Source of the DNA: Gemmobacter sp.
GTDB taxonomy: Bacteria > Pseudomonadota > Alphaproteobacteria > Rhodobacterales > Rhodobacteraceae
Assembly: GCF_034676705.1 (NCBI RefSeq)
Contig: NZ_JAUCBS010000013.1
Span: 3,142,501-3,206,500 of the forward strand
DNA length: 64,000 bases
Direction of reading: 5' to 3'
Shown here: positions 42,058-50,140 of the stretch, one piece after another
Layout of the letters: every line of letters starts with the position of its first letter
Position numbering within the stretch: position 1 is the stretch's first letter
Translations under genes and position numbers: made by a program
The notes under the pieces: generated by a model
What the model was told of the DNA's origin: nothing
The model's input: the letters and a program-made list of their open reading frames with translations, nothing else
Database searches by the model: none

Positions 42058-45000
42058 CAGACAAGCCCTCTTTCTTCCACACTACTCCCGGAGATCCCTT
42101 TTCTGACATAGAAGCCGTTGGGGATCGCCTCCTGGACGAGCGGCACATGCGAAATCAGACCAACGGCACGGTTCTGTCGGACGATGGAGTTGAGGACCTG
42201 GAGTACCTGGTCGAGCGTGCCGGACCCGTTTTCGGTGTCGAGGCTTCCAAACCCTTCGTCGATGAAAATCGTGTCAAGCCGCACCTTGCCGCTCGCACTT
42301 TCGACCACGTCGGCAAGACCGAGTGCGAGAGCGAGCGCGGCAATGAACGTCTCGCCACCTGAGAGGGTGCTCGTGGCGCGCGATTTCCCGGTGTGAAGAT
42401 CGAACACCTGGATGCCAAGCCCGCGGCTACCGCGTCCGGCCCCTTCGAGATCTCGCTCGAGCCTGTAGCGGCCGGAGGTCATTGGCGCGAGCCGCAAGTT
42501 AGCCGCTTCCAGCACTTGGTCGAACATCGCGCCGATTGCGAATGTCTCCAACGTCAGTCTTTGCGAGTTCTGCCCGTTTACCAGAGCTGCCAGTTCGCGC
42601 AGCGGGCCGGATGCAGCTTCAGCTTCGTCAAGCTTGCGCAGGGTCTCCTCCAACCCCGTTCTCAGTCTATACAGATGATCGACACGGCTCTGGGCGGCGA
42701 CGCGCTCTTCTATCGCCCTGCCGAGTGCCTCGGCATGGGTCTGGTGCGTTTCCCGTAGAGCTTCGAGATCAGGCCGGGACATCCCTTGGATCGCAGAGGC
42801 GGCATCTGTGGCTGCATCAGACGCACTTTTGTGCTCGCGCCGGTAGGTCTCGACGGCTTCCCTATCCTCATCGAGCGTTTCGATGGCCGGCTTGAGAGAC
42901 TGAAACGCCTCTGCTGTGAGGCCAGCGCCAGCCAGTCTTGTTCGGAAGACCTCCGCCGCCTTCTGATGGCGCGTCTTACTGTCCGCGAGCGCCTTGTCCG
43001 CGCTTTCGAGATCCTTGACCGCGCCGAGTGCTTTTTCCCGAGCGGAGTTCAGGGCCTTTTCCGCCGCGGTCCGCGCCGCCTGAAGCGACTCTAGCGACCC
43101 GGTCACCTTCTCAAGTGTGGCCGCGAGCGCCGGCACATCGCGGAGGTTCTCCGGCACCTCTGCGAGCCTGCCATCGCGCGCCGCTTTGGCCTCAGTTGCC
43201 TTGCTCCGCCGCTCATCGAAGCAGTCCCGCAACTCATCGCGTTTCCGCTCCAATTCCTCGATCTGCAGTTCCAGTTCCTCGATCCCGGTCTCCGCGGCAA
43301 GAATGTCGACCCGATGCCCAAGCGCTGCGAGTGCGTCTTCTTCACGACCGATCTGTGCCGCGATGACGGCTGCACGCTCCTCTGGCGGTTCAAGGGTGGA
43401 CAAGCGTTTCTGTCGCTCATCGAGCGTCGCTTGCACCCCGACCAGTGCTTCGCCAGCTTGCCGGGCTTCGCGATCGGCGGCCAGCCATGCTTCTCGTGAC
43501 TCTCGGAATGCCATGTCCAGGCCGGCACTACCGATTTCGCCAGTCGCCGGCGCAGGATGTTCGGTTGCGCCGCAGACCGGACATGGCGACCCTGCTTCCA
43601 GTCTCGTCGCAAGGTGCAGCGCCTGTGCGGCCGCGAGATTTCTTTCGGCCGTCTCATAATCATCTCGCGCCTTCTCGGCCTTTCCGACCGCGGCTTCCGA
43701 CTTCCGCATTTGTTCTTCGACAGCGGCCTGAGCCGTTGCAACATCCTGCAAGGCGCCCTCGTAGGACTTGGCGGCCAGATGTCGTTTGTCGAGATCTGCG
43801 CGCCGGCCCGCGATCTCGGCGCGCTTCGCCTCCGTTTCGCGTGCAGCTTTCAGCTCGGCGCTTTTCGACGTGCGCTTCTCCTGAAGTCCGGTCAGATCTG
43901 ACTTTGCCTTCTGAAGACCGCGTTCGGCGTCCCGCTGCTCTTTCAGAGCGATGTCGACCGCCTGATTGCTATCGGCTGCTGCCTCGAGGATTCGACCATA
44001 CCTCTCCAGTTCATCGCTTCTCCGGCGCAGGGTTTCGACCTCATCGGCACGGTCTTCCTCACGCCGGAGCGCCTCTGCCGCCTTTTCTGCTTGTTCCGCG
44101 GCGATTTCTGCGGCCTTGTCTGCCTCTTCGCGCTTGGTCTCGGCTTCACCAACCTCGCGTTCGGCATCCCTCACTCGTTCCTCGACATCGATCAGACCGC
44201 GCGCGCGCTCGGCTTGTCGGACCTGCTCGGCAAGCGTCTCGATATCGTCCTTCCGCGCCTCAAGTGCGCGAAGCCGCTCCCTCATCTTTTCGGCCGCCGC
44301 GAACTTTTCCTCCATGGCCTCCGCCTGCCGCAGCGCCTTCTCGGCAACTTCCGCCGTCGCCTTCTTGGTTTCTTCGATCGCGCGAAGTTCCGCACATCTC
44401 GCAGTTGCGGTTTCGATGCCCGCGATCAGTGCATCGGTGCTCTCGAATCCTTCTGCCGCGAGCTGCCTGGCACAGAGCGCACGTTCATCCCGCACCTGCC
44501 GTTCAGCCTCATCGGCTGCGGACTTGAGATCGGCCATGATCTTCTCGTACAGCGAGACATCGAAGAGTTCTCGCAGGATTTCGAGACGCTCTTTTGTCTT
44601 GGCCGAAAGGAACTTCTCGAAGCGCCCTTGCGGCAGAAGGACGATTTGCCGGAACTGCTCAGAGCCGTATCCGAGCATCTCCATGACAGCCGCGTCGACG
44701 TCGCGCACCTTCTTCTCGGCTAATATCTTGCCCCGTGCCGCATCTGTAATTGCGTCGAGCGACATTCCGGTCGCATCGAACAGATAGGCTTCGTGCGCGC
44801 TACGGGTCTCGCCCTCACCGCGCGCCTTGGGTCGCATCTGGTCGGGTCGGCGAAGCACGACATATCGCCGCTCACCAATGTCGAATACGAACTCTGCCTC
44901 GGTCATTACATCCGGATCGGCGTGATCCGAGCGCAGCGACGGAGCGTCTTGCTCCGCCTTGGCCGCTTCTCCAAAGAGCGCAAAGGTCATTGCGCTGAAG

Positions 45001-45131
45001 ATGGTCGATTTGCCTGAACCCGTCTGTCCGTATATGCCGAAGAGGCCCGCCTTGACGGCATCCCGGAAGTCGATGACGACCCGGTCAGGATAGGGACCGA
45101 AGGCCTGAAGCGTGAGCCGAACCGGTCTCAT
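42057..45131 (-). CDS. sbcC: SbcC-like SMC/Rad50 ATPase
   Basis: SbcC is the ATPase and tether of the SbcCD nuclease (Rad50-Mre11 in eukaryotes), which cuts hairpins and blocked DNA ends. The 1024-residue protein has an N-terminal Walker A (GIYGQTGSGKSTIFSAMTF, about residues 32-50), two long coiled coils (for example AERQVRDERALCARQLAAEG), a zinc hook (GSPCPVCGATEHP) and the C-terminal signature STLSGGETFIAALALALGL with Walker B DTIFIDEGFGSLD. It overlaps sbcD by 4 bases. Length matches the family. Being inside a prophage, it may act against incoming DNA or aid phage replication. Confidence 0.93.
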   Translation of the reverse strand: MRPVRLTLQAFGPYPDRVVIDFRDAVKAGLFGIYGQTGSGKSTIFSAMTFALFGEAAKAEQDAPSLRSDHADPDVMTEAEFVFDIGERRYVVLRRPDQMRPKARGEGETRSAHEAYLFDATGMSLDAITDAARGKILAEKKVRDVDAAVMEMLGYGSEQFRQIVLLPQGRFEKFLSAKTKERLEILRELFDVSLYEKIMADLKSAADEAERQVRDERALCARQLAAEGFESTDALIAGIETATARCAELRAIEETKKATAEVAEKALRQAEAMEEKFAAAEKMRERLRALEARKDDIETLAEQVRQAERARGLIDVEERVRDAEREVGEAETKREEADKAAEIAAEQAEKAAEALRREEDRADEVETLRRRSDELERYGRILEAAADSNQAVDIALKEQRDAERGLQKAKSDLTGLQEKRTSKSAELKAARETEAKRAEIAGRRADLDKRHLAAKSYEGALQDVATAQAAVEEQMRKSEAAVGKAEKARDDYETAERNLAAAQALHLATRLEAGSPCPVCGATEHPAPATGEIGSAGLDMAFRESREAWLAADREARQAGEALVGVQATLDERQKRLSTLEPPEERAAVIAAQIGREEDALAALGHRVDILAAETGIEELELQIEELERKRDELRDCFDERRSKATEAKAARDGRLAEVPENLRDVPALAATLEKVTGSLESLQAARTAAEKALNSAREKALGAVKDLESADKALADSKTRHQKAAEVFRTRLAGAGLTAEAFQSLKPAIETLDEDREAVETYRREHKSASDAATDAASAIQGMSRPDLEALRETHQTHAEALGRAIEERVAAQSRVDHLYRLRTGLEETLRKLDEAEAASGPLRELAALVNGQNSQRLTLETFAIGAMFDQVLEAANLRLAPMTSGRYRLERDLEGAGRGSRGLGIQVFDLHTGKSRATSTLSGGETFIAALALALGLADVVESASGKVRLDTIFIDEGFGSLDTENGSGTLDQVLQVLNSIVRQNRAVGLISHVPLVQEAIPNGFYVRKGISGSSVEERGLV

Positions 45132-46270
45132 TGCACATCCTCCATCTCACGCAGGCGACCAAGAGCCGATGCTACGACAGCCAGTTCGTTTTGCGAGATC
45201 TGGTCTTCGCGCACATGCTCGAGGAAGTCGCCAATGACTTCGACAGGGCTCGCAACCGCCGGAGTGCGCCCCGCCAGCGATTTGATTTCTGGCGCGCGGT
45301 CGTTCCGCTCGTAAACAAGTTCACAAGCGTTCGGAAACACGTCGCGGATGCGCTTCATTCCATCGATCACGGGCGTCTCGTCGGTAAGCACGATCTTGAT
45401 GAAATCGTCAGATCGGTCCGCGAGCAAAAGCTCTGCGTGTCGTCCCCTCAAAACGCGCACCCGACGAATGGGCTCGAAGGGAATGGTTTCTACCGTAGTT
45501 CTGCCGACCGCATCGATCTCGACGAGGCTCATCGACTTCTGGCAGTCAGATTCATCAAATCCGAAAGCCAGTGGCGATCCCGAATACCGGATATGAGATG
45601 CACCGATCGATTGCGGCCGGTGCAGATGCCCGAGCGCCACATAATGAGCACCTTCGAACACGGATGAACTGACCGTCTCGACGCCCCCCACTCGAGTGAG
45701 AGGCCGCTCACTTTCGCTGCTCGCCGCCCCGGCCACAAAAGCATGCGAAACGATGACCCATCGCGCGCCATCGGGAATGTTGCGCCGACTGCAAGCCACC
45801 TGAGCCGCGAGAACGTCCTCGGGGGTGTGGAGAGCTTCATCGGCGAAGCATTCGCGAGCGGCATATTCATAAGCGAAGGGCAACCCAGTGAACGCCACGG
45901 GTCCGTATGCGTCACTGAGGACCAGAGGCTTCTCGTCCGCACTGATGGCTCCGCGTATCAACGCGCGCCGTGTGTCGGTCATGATCGCCATGGATGCGAT
46001 TCGATCGCCAGAGTCGTGATTGCCGGCGATCATCACCACGGCTGCCTCAGTCTCCGAGGCCACGCGCGCCAGGAACCCATTGAACTGGCGCACAGCAGAC
46101 GTCGGCGGGGCAGCCCGATCGAATATATCTCCCGCAATAACAAGGACATCAATGTCGTTCGACGTAATCGCCGAAACGATCTGATCGAGAACTGCGCCGT
46201 GGTCGGCATCGAGAGGGATCCCGTTCAACTGACGCCCGAGATGAAGGTCGGCGGTATGGAGAATCCTCAT
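45128..46270 (-). CDS. sbcD: SbcD-like nuclease (Mre11 family)
   Basis: SbcD is the metal-dependent nuclease subunit of SbcCD. The 380-residue protein has the calcineurin-type motifs HTADLHLG (residues 5-12), VIAGDIFDR, MIAGNHDSGDR, VSHAFVAG and ALGHLHRPQ in normal order, followed by a capping domain. The start overlaps nothing upstream, so it is the first gene of the leftward operon. A 77-bp region separates it from a divergent WYL regulator. Confidence 0.94.
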   Translation of the reverse strand: MRILHTADLHLGRQLNGIPLDADHGAVLDQIVSAITSNDIDVLVIAGDIFDRAAPPTSAVRQFNGFLARVASETEAAVVMIAGNHDSGDRIASMAIMTDTRRALIRGAISADEKPLVLSDAYGPVAFTGLPFAYEYAARECFADEALHTPEDVLAAQVACSRRNIPDGARWVIVSHAFVAGAASSESERPLTRVGGVETVSSSVFEGAHYVALGHLHRPQSIGASHIRYSGSPLAFGFDESDCQKSMSLVEIDAVGRTTVETIPFEPIRRVRVLRGRHAELLLADRSDDFIKIVLTDETPVIDGMKRIRDVFPNACELVYERNDRAPEIKSLAGRTPAVASPVEVIGDFLEHVREDQISQNELAVVASALGRLREMEDVQ

Positions 46271-46347
46271 TGCCCTAGTCCGTATAGTTTTTGATCGTAT
46301 AATTTCTAGATGGACATTCCGTCAGGAGTCAAGGTAGGGATGCACAC
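46271..46347. promoter_or_regulatory. Divergent promoter region of the WYL-SbcCD cassette
   Basis: This is a short AT-rich stretch between two divergent starts. CGTATAGTTTT and CGTATAATTT (46280-46306) lie close together and could be -10 boxes or operator half-sites. This is the likely target of the WYL regulator. Confidence 0.5.
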
Positions 46348-47166
46348 ATGACGATCGACGACCTCAAGCATGCTCAGAGAGAGCGCCTGATCTTTCTGGA
46401 CCGCTGCCTGACTTGGCGGGGCATGGCAAACCGCAGGGATCTGATCGAGCGCTTCGGCATCTCGACCGCGCAGGCGGCGCTGGACTTCCGTGTCTACCTA
46501 GGTCTCGCGCGCAGCACGCCGCCCATCTACGATCCGGTGCGAAAGACCTACATCGCCGCTAGCGAGCACGAGCCCTTAGCACCATCCGGCCTGACCGAAG
46601 CCTTCGATATCTTGGCGAGCGACGATGAAAGCACGCCTTCGGCCGCGTTGCCCCGACCAGAAAGGAAGGCAGATCGGAGGACCATCGCGCTTCTTCATCA
46701 AGCAATCAGGTCGGGGAAAGCCGTCCACGTCCGATACACATCCATCTCGTCCGGCGCCGACGATGGGCAGTGGATTGCGCCGACCCGCTTCACGTCGGAC
46801 GGTGAAAGCGTTCACGTGCGTGCCCACAGCTTCAAGCACGGCGAATATCGTAACTACCTCCCGATCCGCATCGATCCTGACAGCTCGTTCGAGGAGAAGC
46901 TCCTGGCTGAGCCACTTCCGGAGGACGTGGATTGGAACACTCGGGCAATCATCTGGCTGCGCCCGAAGTCAGGGCTTTCGGATCGACAAGCCAGCGTGGT
47001 GCGAAGCGAATTTGGCTTTGAGGGAGAGTTTCTGCGCGTTGAAACGCGGAAGGCTCTGGAGTTCTTCTTCAATCGGCGATGGGGACTGGATACGAAGGGC
47101 GCGCGACTTGAGCGGGCGAAAACTGAATACGAGCCGATCGCGCCAGCATGGCCGAACGACAATTGA
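46348..47166 (+). CDS. WYL-domain regulator (BrxR/CapW-like)
   Basis: The 272-residue protein has an N-terminal winged helix (ERLIFLDRCLTWRGMANRRDLIERFGISTAQAALDF read over about residues 13-48), a WYL domain (GKAVHVRYTSISSG, then WIAPTRFTSDGESVHVRAHS) and a C-terminal dimerisation part (LRVETRKALEFFFNRRWGL). The N-terminal pattern resembles BrxR/CapW, repressors that guard BREX, CBASS and other defence operons and sense nucleic-acid or nucleotide signals. It is divergent from sbcD, so it probably represses this cassette. Confidence 0.82.
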   Translation: MTIDDLKHAQRERLIFLDRCLTWRGMANRRDLIERFGISTAQAALDFRVYLGLARSTPPIYDPVRKTYIAASEHEPLAPSGLTEAFDILASDDESTPSAALPRPERKADRRTIALLHQAIRSGKAVHVRYTSISSGADDGQWIAPTRFTSDGESVHVRAHSFKHGEYRNYLPIRIDPDSSFEEKLLAEPLPEDVDWNTRAIIWLRPKSGLSDRQASVVRSEFGFEGEFLRVETRKALEFFFNRRWGLDTKGARLERAKTEYEPIAPAWPNDN

Positions 47167-47199
47167 GACCGCGGCAAGTCGTTAACTTTGAGCGGCTCG

Positions 47200-47489
47200 T
47201 GTCACCAACCGCCAATGTCACCAACCGTGACACCATCCCAACGCGAAAATCGGTGACACTAGAAACGCCGCGATTTCAATGGTGTCACCAACCTTGCCGA
47301 GTGCCACCGACCGGTTTTCTACCTTCAAGTGAGGACCAACATAGCGGGTGGCGGCCATCTCTTCTCTACGAGGGAAATGATATGGGGCGTTGGTGACACC
47401 AAGAATGGTGACAACGTCCGGTAATATATTGAAAAATATTAGAAAGATCGTGTCACCAATCCGAAAAGGATTTCACATCATCGGTGACA
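47200..47489. repeat. Cluster of TGTCACC/GGTGACA sites (origin or operators)
   Basis: TGTCACC(AA) occurs at 47200, 47216, 47283 and 47451; the reverse form GGTGACA at 47252, 47392, 47407 and 47483, and CGTGACA at 47226. The fullest copies (47390-47402, 47279-47291) approach the palindrome TTGGTGWCACCAA. An AT-rich patch lies at 47420-47446. There is no gene in 47167-47602. Iterons plus an AT-rich segment suggest a phage origin; an operator array is the alternative. Confidence 0.75.
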
Positions 47490-47602
47490 TCGCTTGAACA
47501 GCAACAGCTGATAGCGGTTCCGGACCGGCTTGTTTCTCTGGGCTTTCCTCAGTATCTTGTGAGCGACCGAAGCCGAAGGCCCACAACTTGTGAGCCTTCA
47601 CG

Positions 47603-48124
47603 ATGAACACAACGATCCCCGCGCAGGACGTCCGCCCCGAGCCGGACGCGATCAACCGGCTCTGCATCCTTGCGCTCGACCTCGGCACGACGACCGGCTG
47701 GGCGCTCCGCAGCCACAACGCACTGATCACCAGCGGCACGGTCAGTTTCCGCCCCGGACGCTTCGACGGTGGCGGCATGCGGTATCTTCGCCTTGCCAAC
47801 TGGCTCACGGAGGTCGACCGGCCGTCCGGACCCTTCGCCGCGATCTGGTTCGAGGAAGTCCGCCGCCATGTCGGTACGGACGCTGCCCATGTGTATGGCG
47901 GTCTGATGGCCACCCTCACCACATGGGCCGAACTGCGCGGCATTCCTTATCAGGGCGTTCCGGTTGGCACGATCAAGCGCCATGCCACCGGTAAGGGAAA
48001 TGCCGACAAGGATGCAATGGTCGCCGCAGCGCGGGCCCGGGGCTTCAGTCCGGTTGATGACAACCAAGCTGATGCCATCGCCATCCTGCACTGGGCCATC
48101 GAGACGAACGGGGGCGTCGCATGA
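47603..48124 (+). CDS. RuvC-like Holliday junction resolvase
   Basis: The 173-residue protein has an RNase H fold with the RuvC acids: LALDLGTTTGWAL, IWFEEVRRHVG and DDNQADAIAILHW. It would resolve branched DNA during phage recombination or before packaging. It is the first gene to the right of the site cluster and overlaps the next, interrupted gene by 4 bases. Confidence 0.85.
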   Translation: MNTTIPAQDVRPEPDAINRLCILALDLGTTTGWALRSHNALITSGTVSFRPGRFDGGGMRYLRLANWLTEVDRPSGPFAAIWFEEVRRHVGTDAAHVYGGLMATLTTWAELRGIPYQGVPVGTIKRHATGKGNADKDAMVAAARARGFSPVDDNQADAIAILHWAIETNGGVA

Positions 48125-48137
48125 GGTGGCATCCGAG

Positions 48138-49511
48138 GATAGTGCCCCACGGCGTGGTGTAGGAGCGCCGACCTTCTGAGAGGTCCTGGTCTGTCAGGTA
48201 GCCACGGCAGGCAGCCTGACGTTGGGATTGTCGGTGACGCGGGCGAGCGTTTCAAGGCTCATGTATCGCCGCGCGACGGCCCACTCGTCGTTGGTCTCGA
48301 GCATCAGCGCGCCGACGAGGCGGACGATGGCAGCATCGTTCGGGAAGATCCCTATGACATCGGCTCGCCGTTTCACCTCGCGGTTCACACGTTCCAGCGG
48401 GTTGGTGGAGGCGATCTGGGTCCAGTGCTCGCGGGGAAACGACATGTAAGCGAGGACATCGTCGCAGGAGGCGTCCATCAGGGCACCGAGTTTGGGCTGC
48501 TTTTCCCGCAGGGCGTCGGCCACGACATTCCACTGTGCCTCGGCGTCGGCCTTGCTCTCCTGGGCAAAGATCGTCTTCAGCATCGCCGCCACCGCGGTGC
48601 GCTGCTTTGCCGGAGCGTAAGCCAGGACGTTGCGCATCCAGTGAATGCGGCATCTCTGGTGGGTGGCGTTGAAGACCCGGCGCGCCGCGGCCCGCAGGCC
48701 CTTGTGGTCGTCTGCGATCACCAGCTTCACGCCGCGCAGGCCCCGGTCCGCAAGACTGCGCAGGAAGTCGGTCCAGAAGGTCTCCGCCTCGGACGGACCG
48801 GTGGCGACGCCCAGCACCTCGCGCTTGCCGTCCTCGTTCACGGCCACGGCGAGTATCACCGCCTTGCTGATGATGCGCCCGCCCTCCCTGACCTTGAGGT
48901 AGGTGGCGTCGAGCCAGAGATAGGGCCACGCACCTTCCAGGGGGCGGGCCAGGAAGGCGTCCACCCGCTCATCGATCTCCATGCACAGCCGGCTGACCTG
49001 GCTCTTCGACATGCCACCAGCGCCCATGGCTTTGACCAGATCATCGACGGACCGCGTCGAGATGCCGTGGACGTAGGCTTCCTGGATCACAGCAACCAAG
49101 GCTTTCTCCGCCGTGCGGCGTGGCTCGAGGAAGCTGGGGAAGTAGCTTCCCTTCCGCAGCTTCGGGATCTCCAGCGAGATGCGGCCAGCGCGCGTGTCCC
49201 AGTCCCGGTCGCGGTATCCGTTTCGCTGGGCTTCCCGCATCGGCGAGCGCGCACCTTTGGCCGCGCCCGTCCGCGCCTCGATCTCTGCTTCCATGATCCG
49301 CTCGGCCGCAAAGGCCAGCATCTCGCGCACGAGGTCGCCATCGGCCTGCTTCTCAACCAGCTCGATCAGCGCCATTCTGTCGTCGGTCATCGTCATCTCC
49401 GTCTCAGGTTTCAGGTGTCGCAACCCAAACCTTTCCGAAGATCGACGGTGACCGCCAGCGTCGCCATCAGCGTCGCCTGCGGCCTCCTACACCACGCCGT
49501 GGGGCACTATC
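48138..49511 (-). mobile_element. IS256-family element, copy 2 (inverted)
   Basis: This 1374-bp element has the same ends as copy 1. The 8-bp sequence CATCCGAG flanks it on both sides (48130-48137 and 49512-49519), the target duplication. Confidence 0.92.
48194..49423 (-). CDS. IS256-family transposase, copy 2
   Basis: The protein is the same as the 14073-15302 product except for one residue near the start (MTMTDD instead of MMMTDD). The frame and DDE landmarks (WLDATYLKVREGG, LVIADDHKGLRAA, NPLERVNREVKRR) are intact, so the element may be active. Confidence 0.94.
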   Translation of the reverse strand: MRHLKPETEMTMTDDRMALIELVEKQADGDLVREMLAFAAERIMEAEIEARTGAAKGARSPMREAQRNGYRDRDWDTRAGRISLEIPKLRKGSYFPSFLEPRRTAEKALVAVIQEAYVHGISTRSVDDLVKAMGAGGMSKSQVSRLCMEIDERVDAFLARPLEGAWPYLWLDATYLKVREGGRIISKAVILAVAVNEDGKREVLGVATGPSEAETFWTDFLRSLADRGLRGVKLVIADDHKGLRAAARRVFNATHQRCRIHWMRNVLAYAPAKQRTAVAAMLKTIFAQESKADAEAQWNVVADALREKQPKLGALMDASCDDVLAYMSFPREHWTQIASTNPLERVNREVKRRADVIGIFPNDAAIVRLVGALMLETNDEWAVARRYMSLETLARVTDNPNVRLPAVAT

Positions 49512-49695
49512 CATCCGAGGGGCTACGGCGGCCATCGCCGGGATCCCGAGCAGGTAAAGCGGGAGGGGTGGCAGGAGCAGGGGCTGCTGGCGATTTCAGC
49601 CGACGATCCCCGCCTCACCTGGCCCGAGCGCGAACTGGTGCGTCAGCTGGGCGAAAAGCTCTACGGGCCGCGCTTGGCCGAACGTGAGGTAGCAA

Positions 49696-50130
49696 ATGGC
49701 TGACTGGACGCCCGCCATGGTCGAGGTCCGGCTCGAGCGTGCCGCCGACGTGTTCCGGTCGCTCCCCGAGGTGAAGCCGCGGGGCTACTTCAACGCTTGG
49801 CCCGAGTACTTCCACACCTTCGCCGACAGGGTCGGTCAGGAGCCTCGAATGCGACGGCCGAAGCCAAGCCCGCGCGACATAACGCAGGCCGAGGATACTC
49901 TTCTCTGGCTGCGCTGGCTCGACCCCGCCGACGCGCGCCTGCTGTGGCTTCGAGCGAACCGGAAGCCGTGGAAGCCGATCTGCTGGGAACTCGGCATCAG
50001 CCGTGCCACCGCAAACCGGCGCTGGCAGTACGGGATTGCGGTCATCGTCTGGCGCTTGAACGGGACGCGTGTGCCGAGGAAGAGGTCGATGGAATTCGTG
50101 GTGGCGCGAGCATCAAGCGCGGATGTCTAA
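49696..50130 (+). CDS. Phage protein (DUF6362-like)
   Basis: The 144-residue protein has EVKPRGYFNAWPEYFHTFAD, DTLLWLRWLDPADARLLWLRA and a C-terminal HTH-like segment CWELGISRATANRRWQYGI. This matches the DUF6362 type found in alphaproteobacterial prophages near packaging or replication genes. The HTH suggests DNA binding; the exact role is unknown. It overlaps the IS-interrupted gene by 8 bases. Confidence 0.75.
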   Translation: MADWTPAMVEVRLERAADVFRSLPEVKPRGYFNAWPEYFHTFADRVGQEPRMRRPKPSPRDITQAEDTLLWLRWLDPADARLLWLRANRKPWKPICWELGISRATANRRWQYGIAVIVWRLNGTRVPRKRSMEFVVARASSADV

Positions 50131-50140
50131 CGGCACACAG

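Larger units (their letters stand above)
48121..49703 (+). pseudogene. Small phage gene interrupted by IS256
   Basis: If the IS256 element and one copy of its 8-bp duplication are removed, the frame reads MRWHPRGYGGHRRDPEQVKR... and ends at 49703 as a 66-residue protein of unknown function. It starts within the RuvC-like stop (ATGA) and its last bases overlap the next gene, as expected for an intact operon before the insertion. Confidence 0.75.

Noticed and set aside
47200..47489. CRISPR array in the repeat cluster
   Set aside because: The motifs are 7-13 bp, in both orientations and irregularly spaced, so they are not CRISPR repeats with spacers.
48425..49687. Long rightward frame through the IS256 element
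   Set aside because: It is the antisense of the transposase; the same frame appears opposite copy 1.
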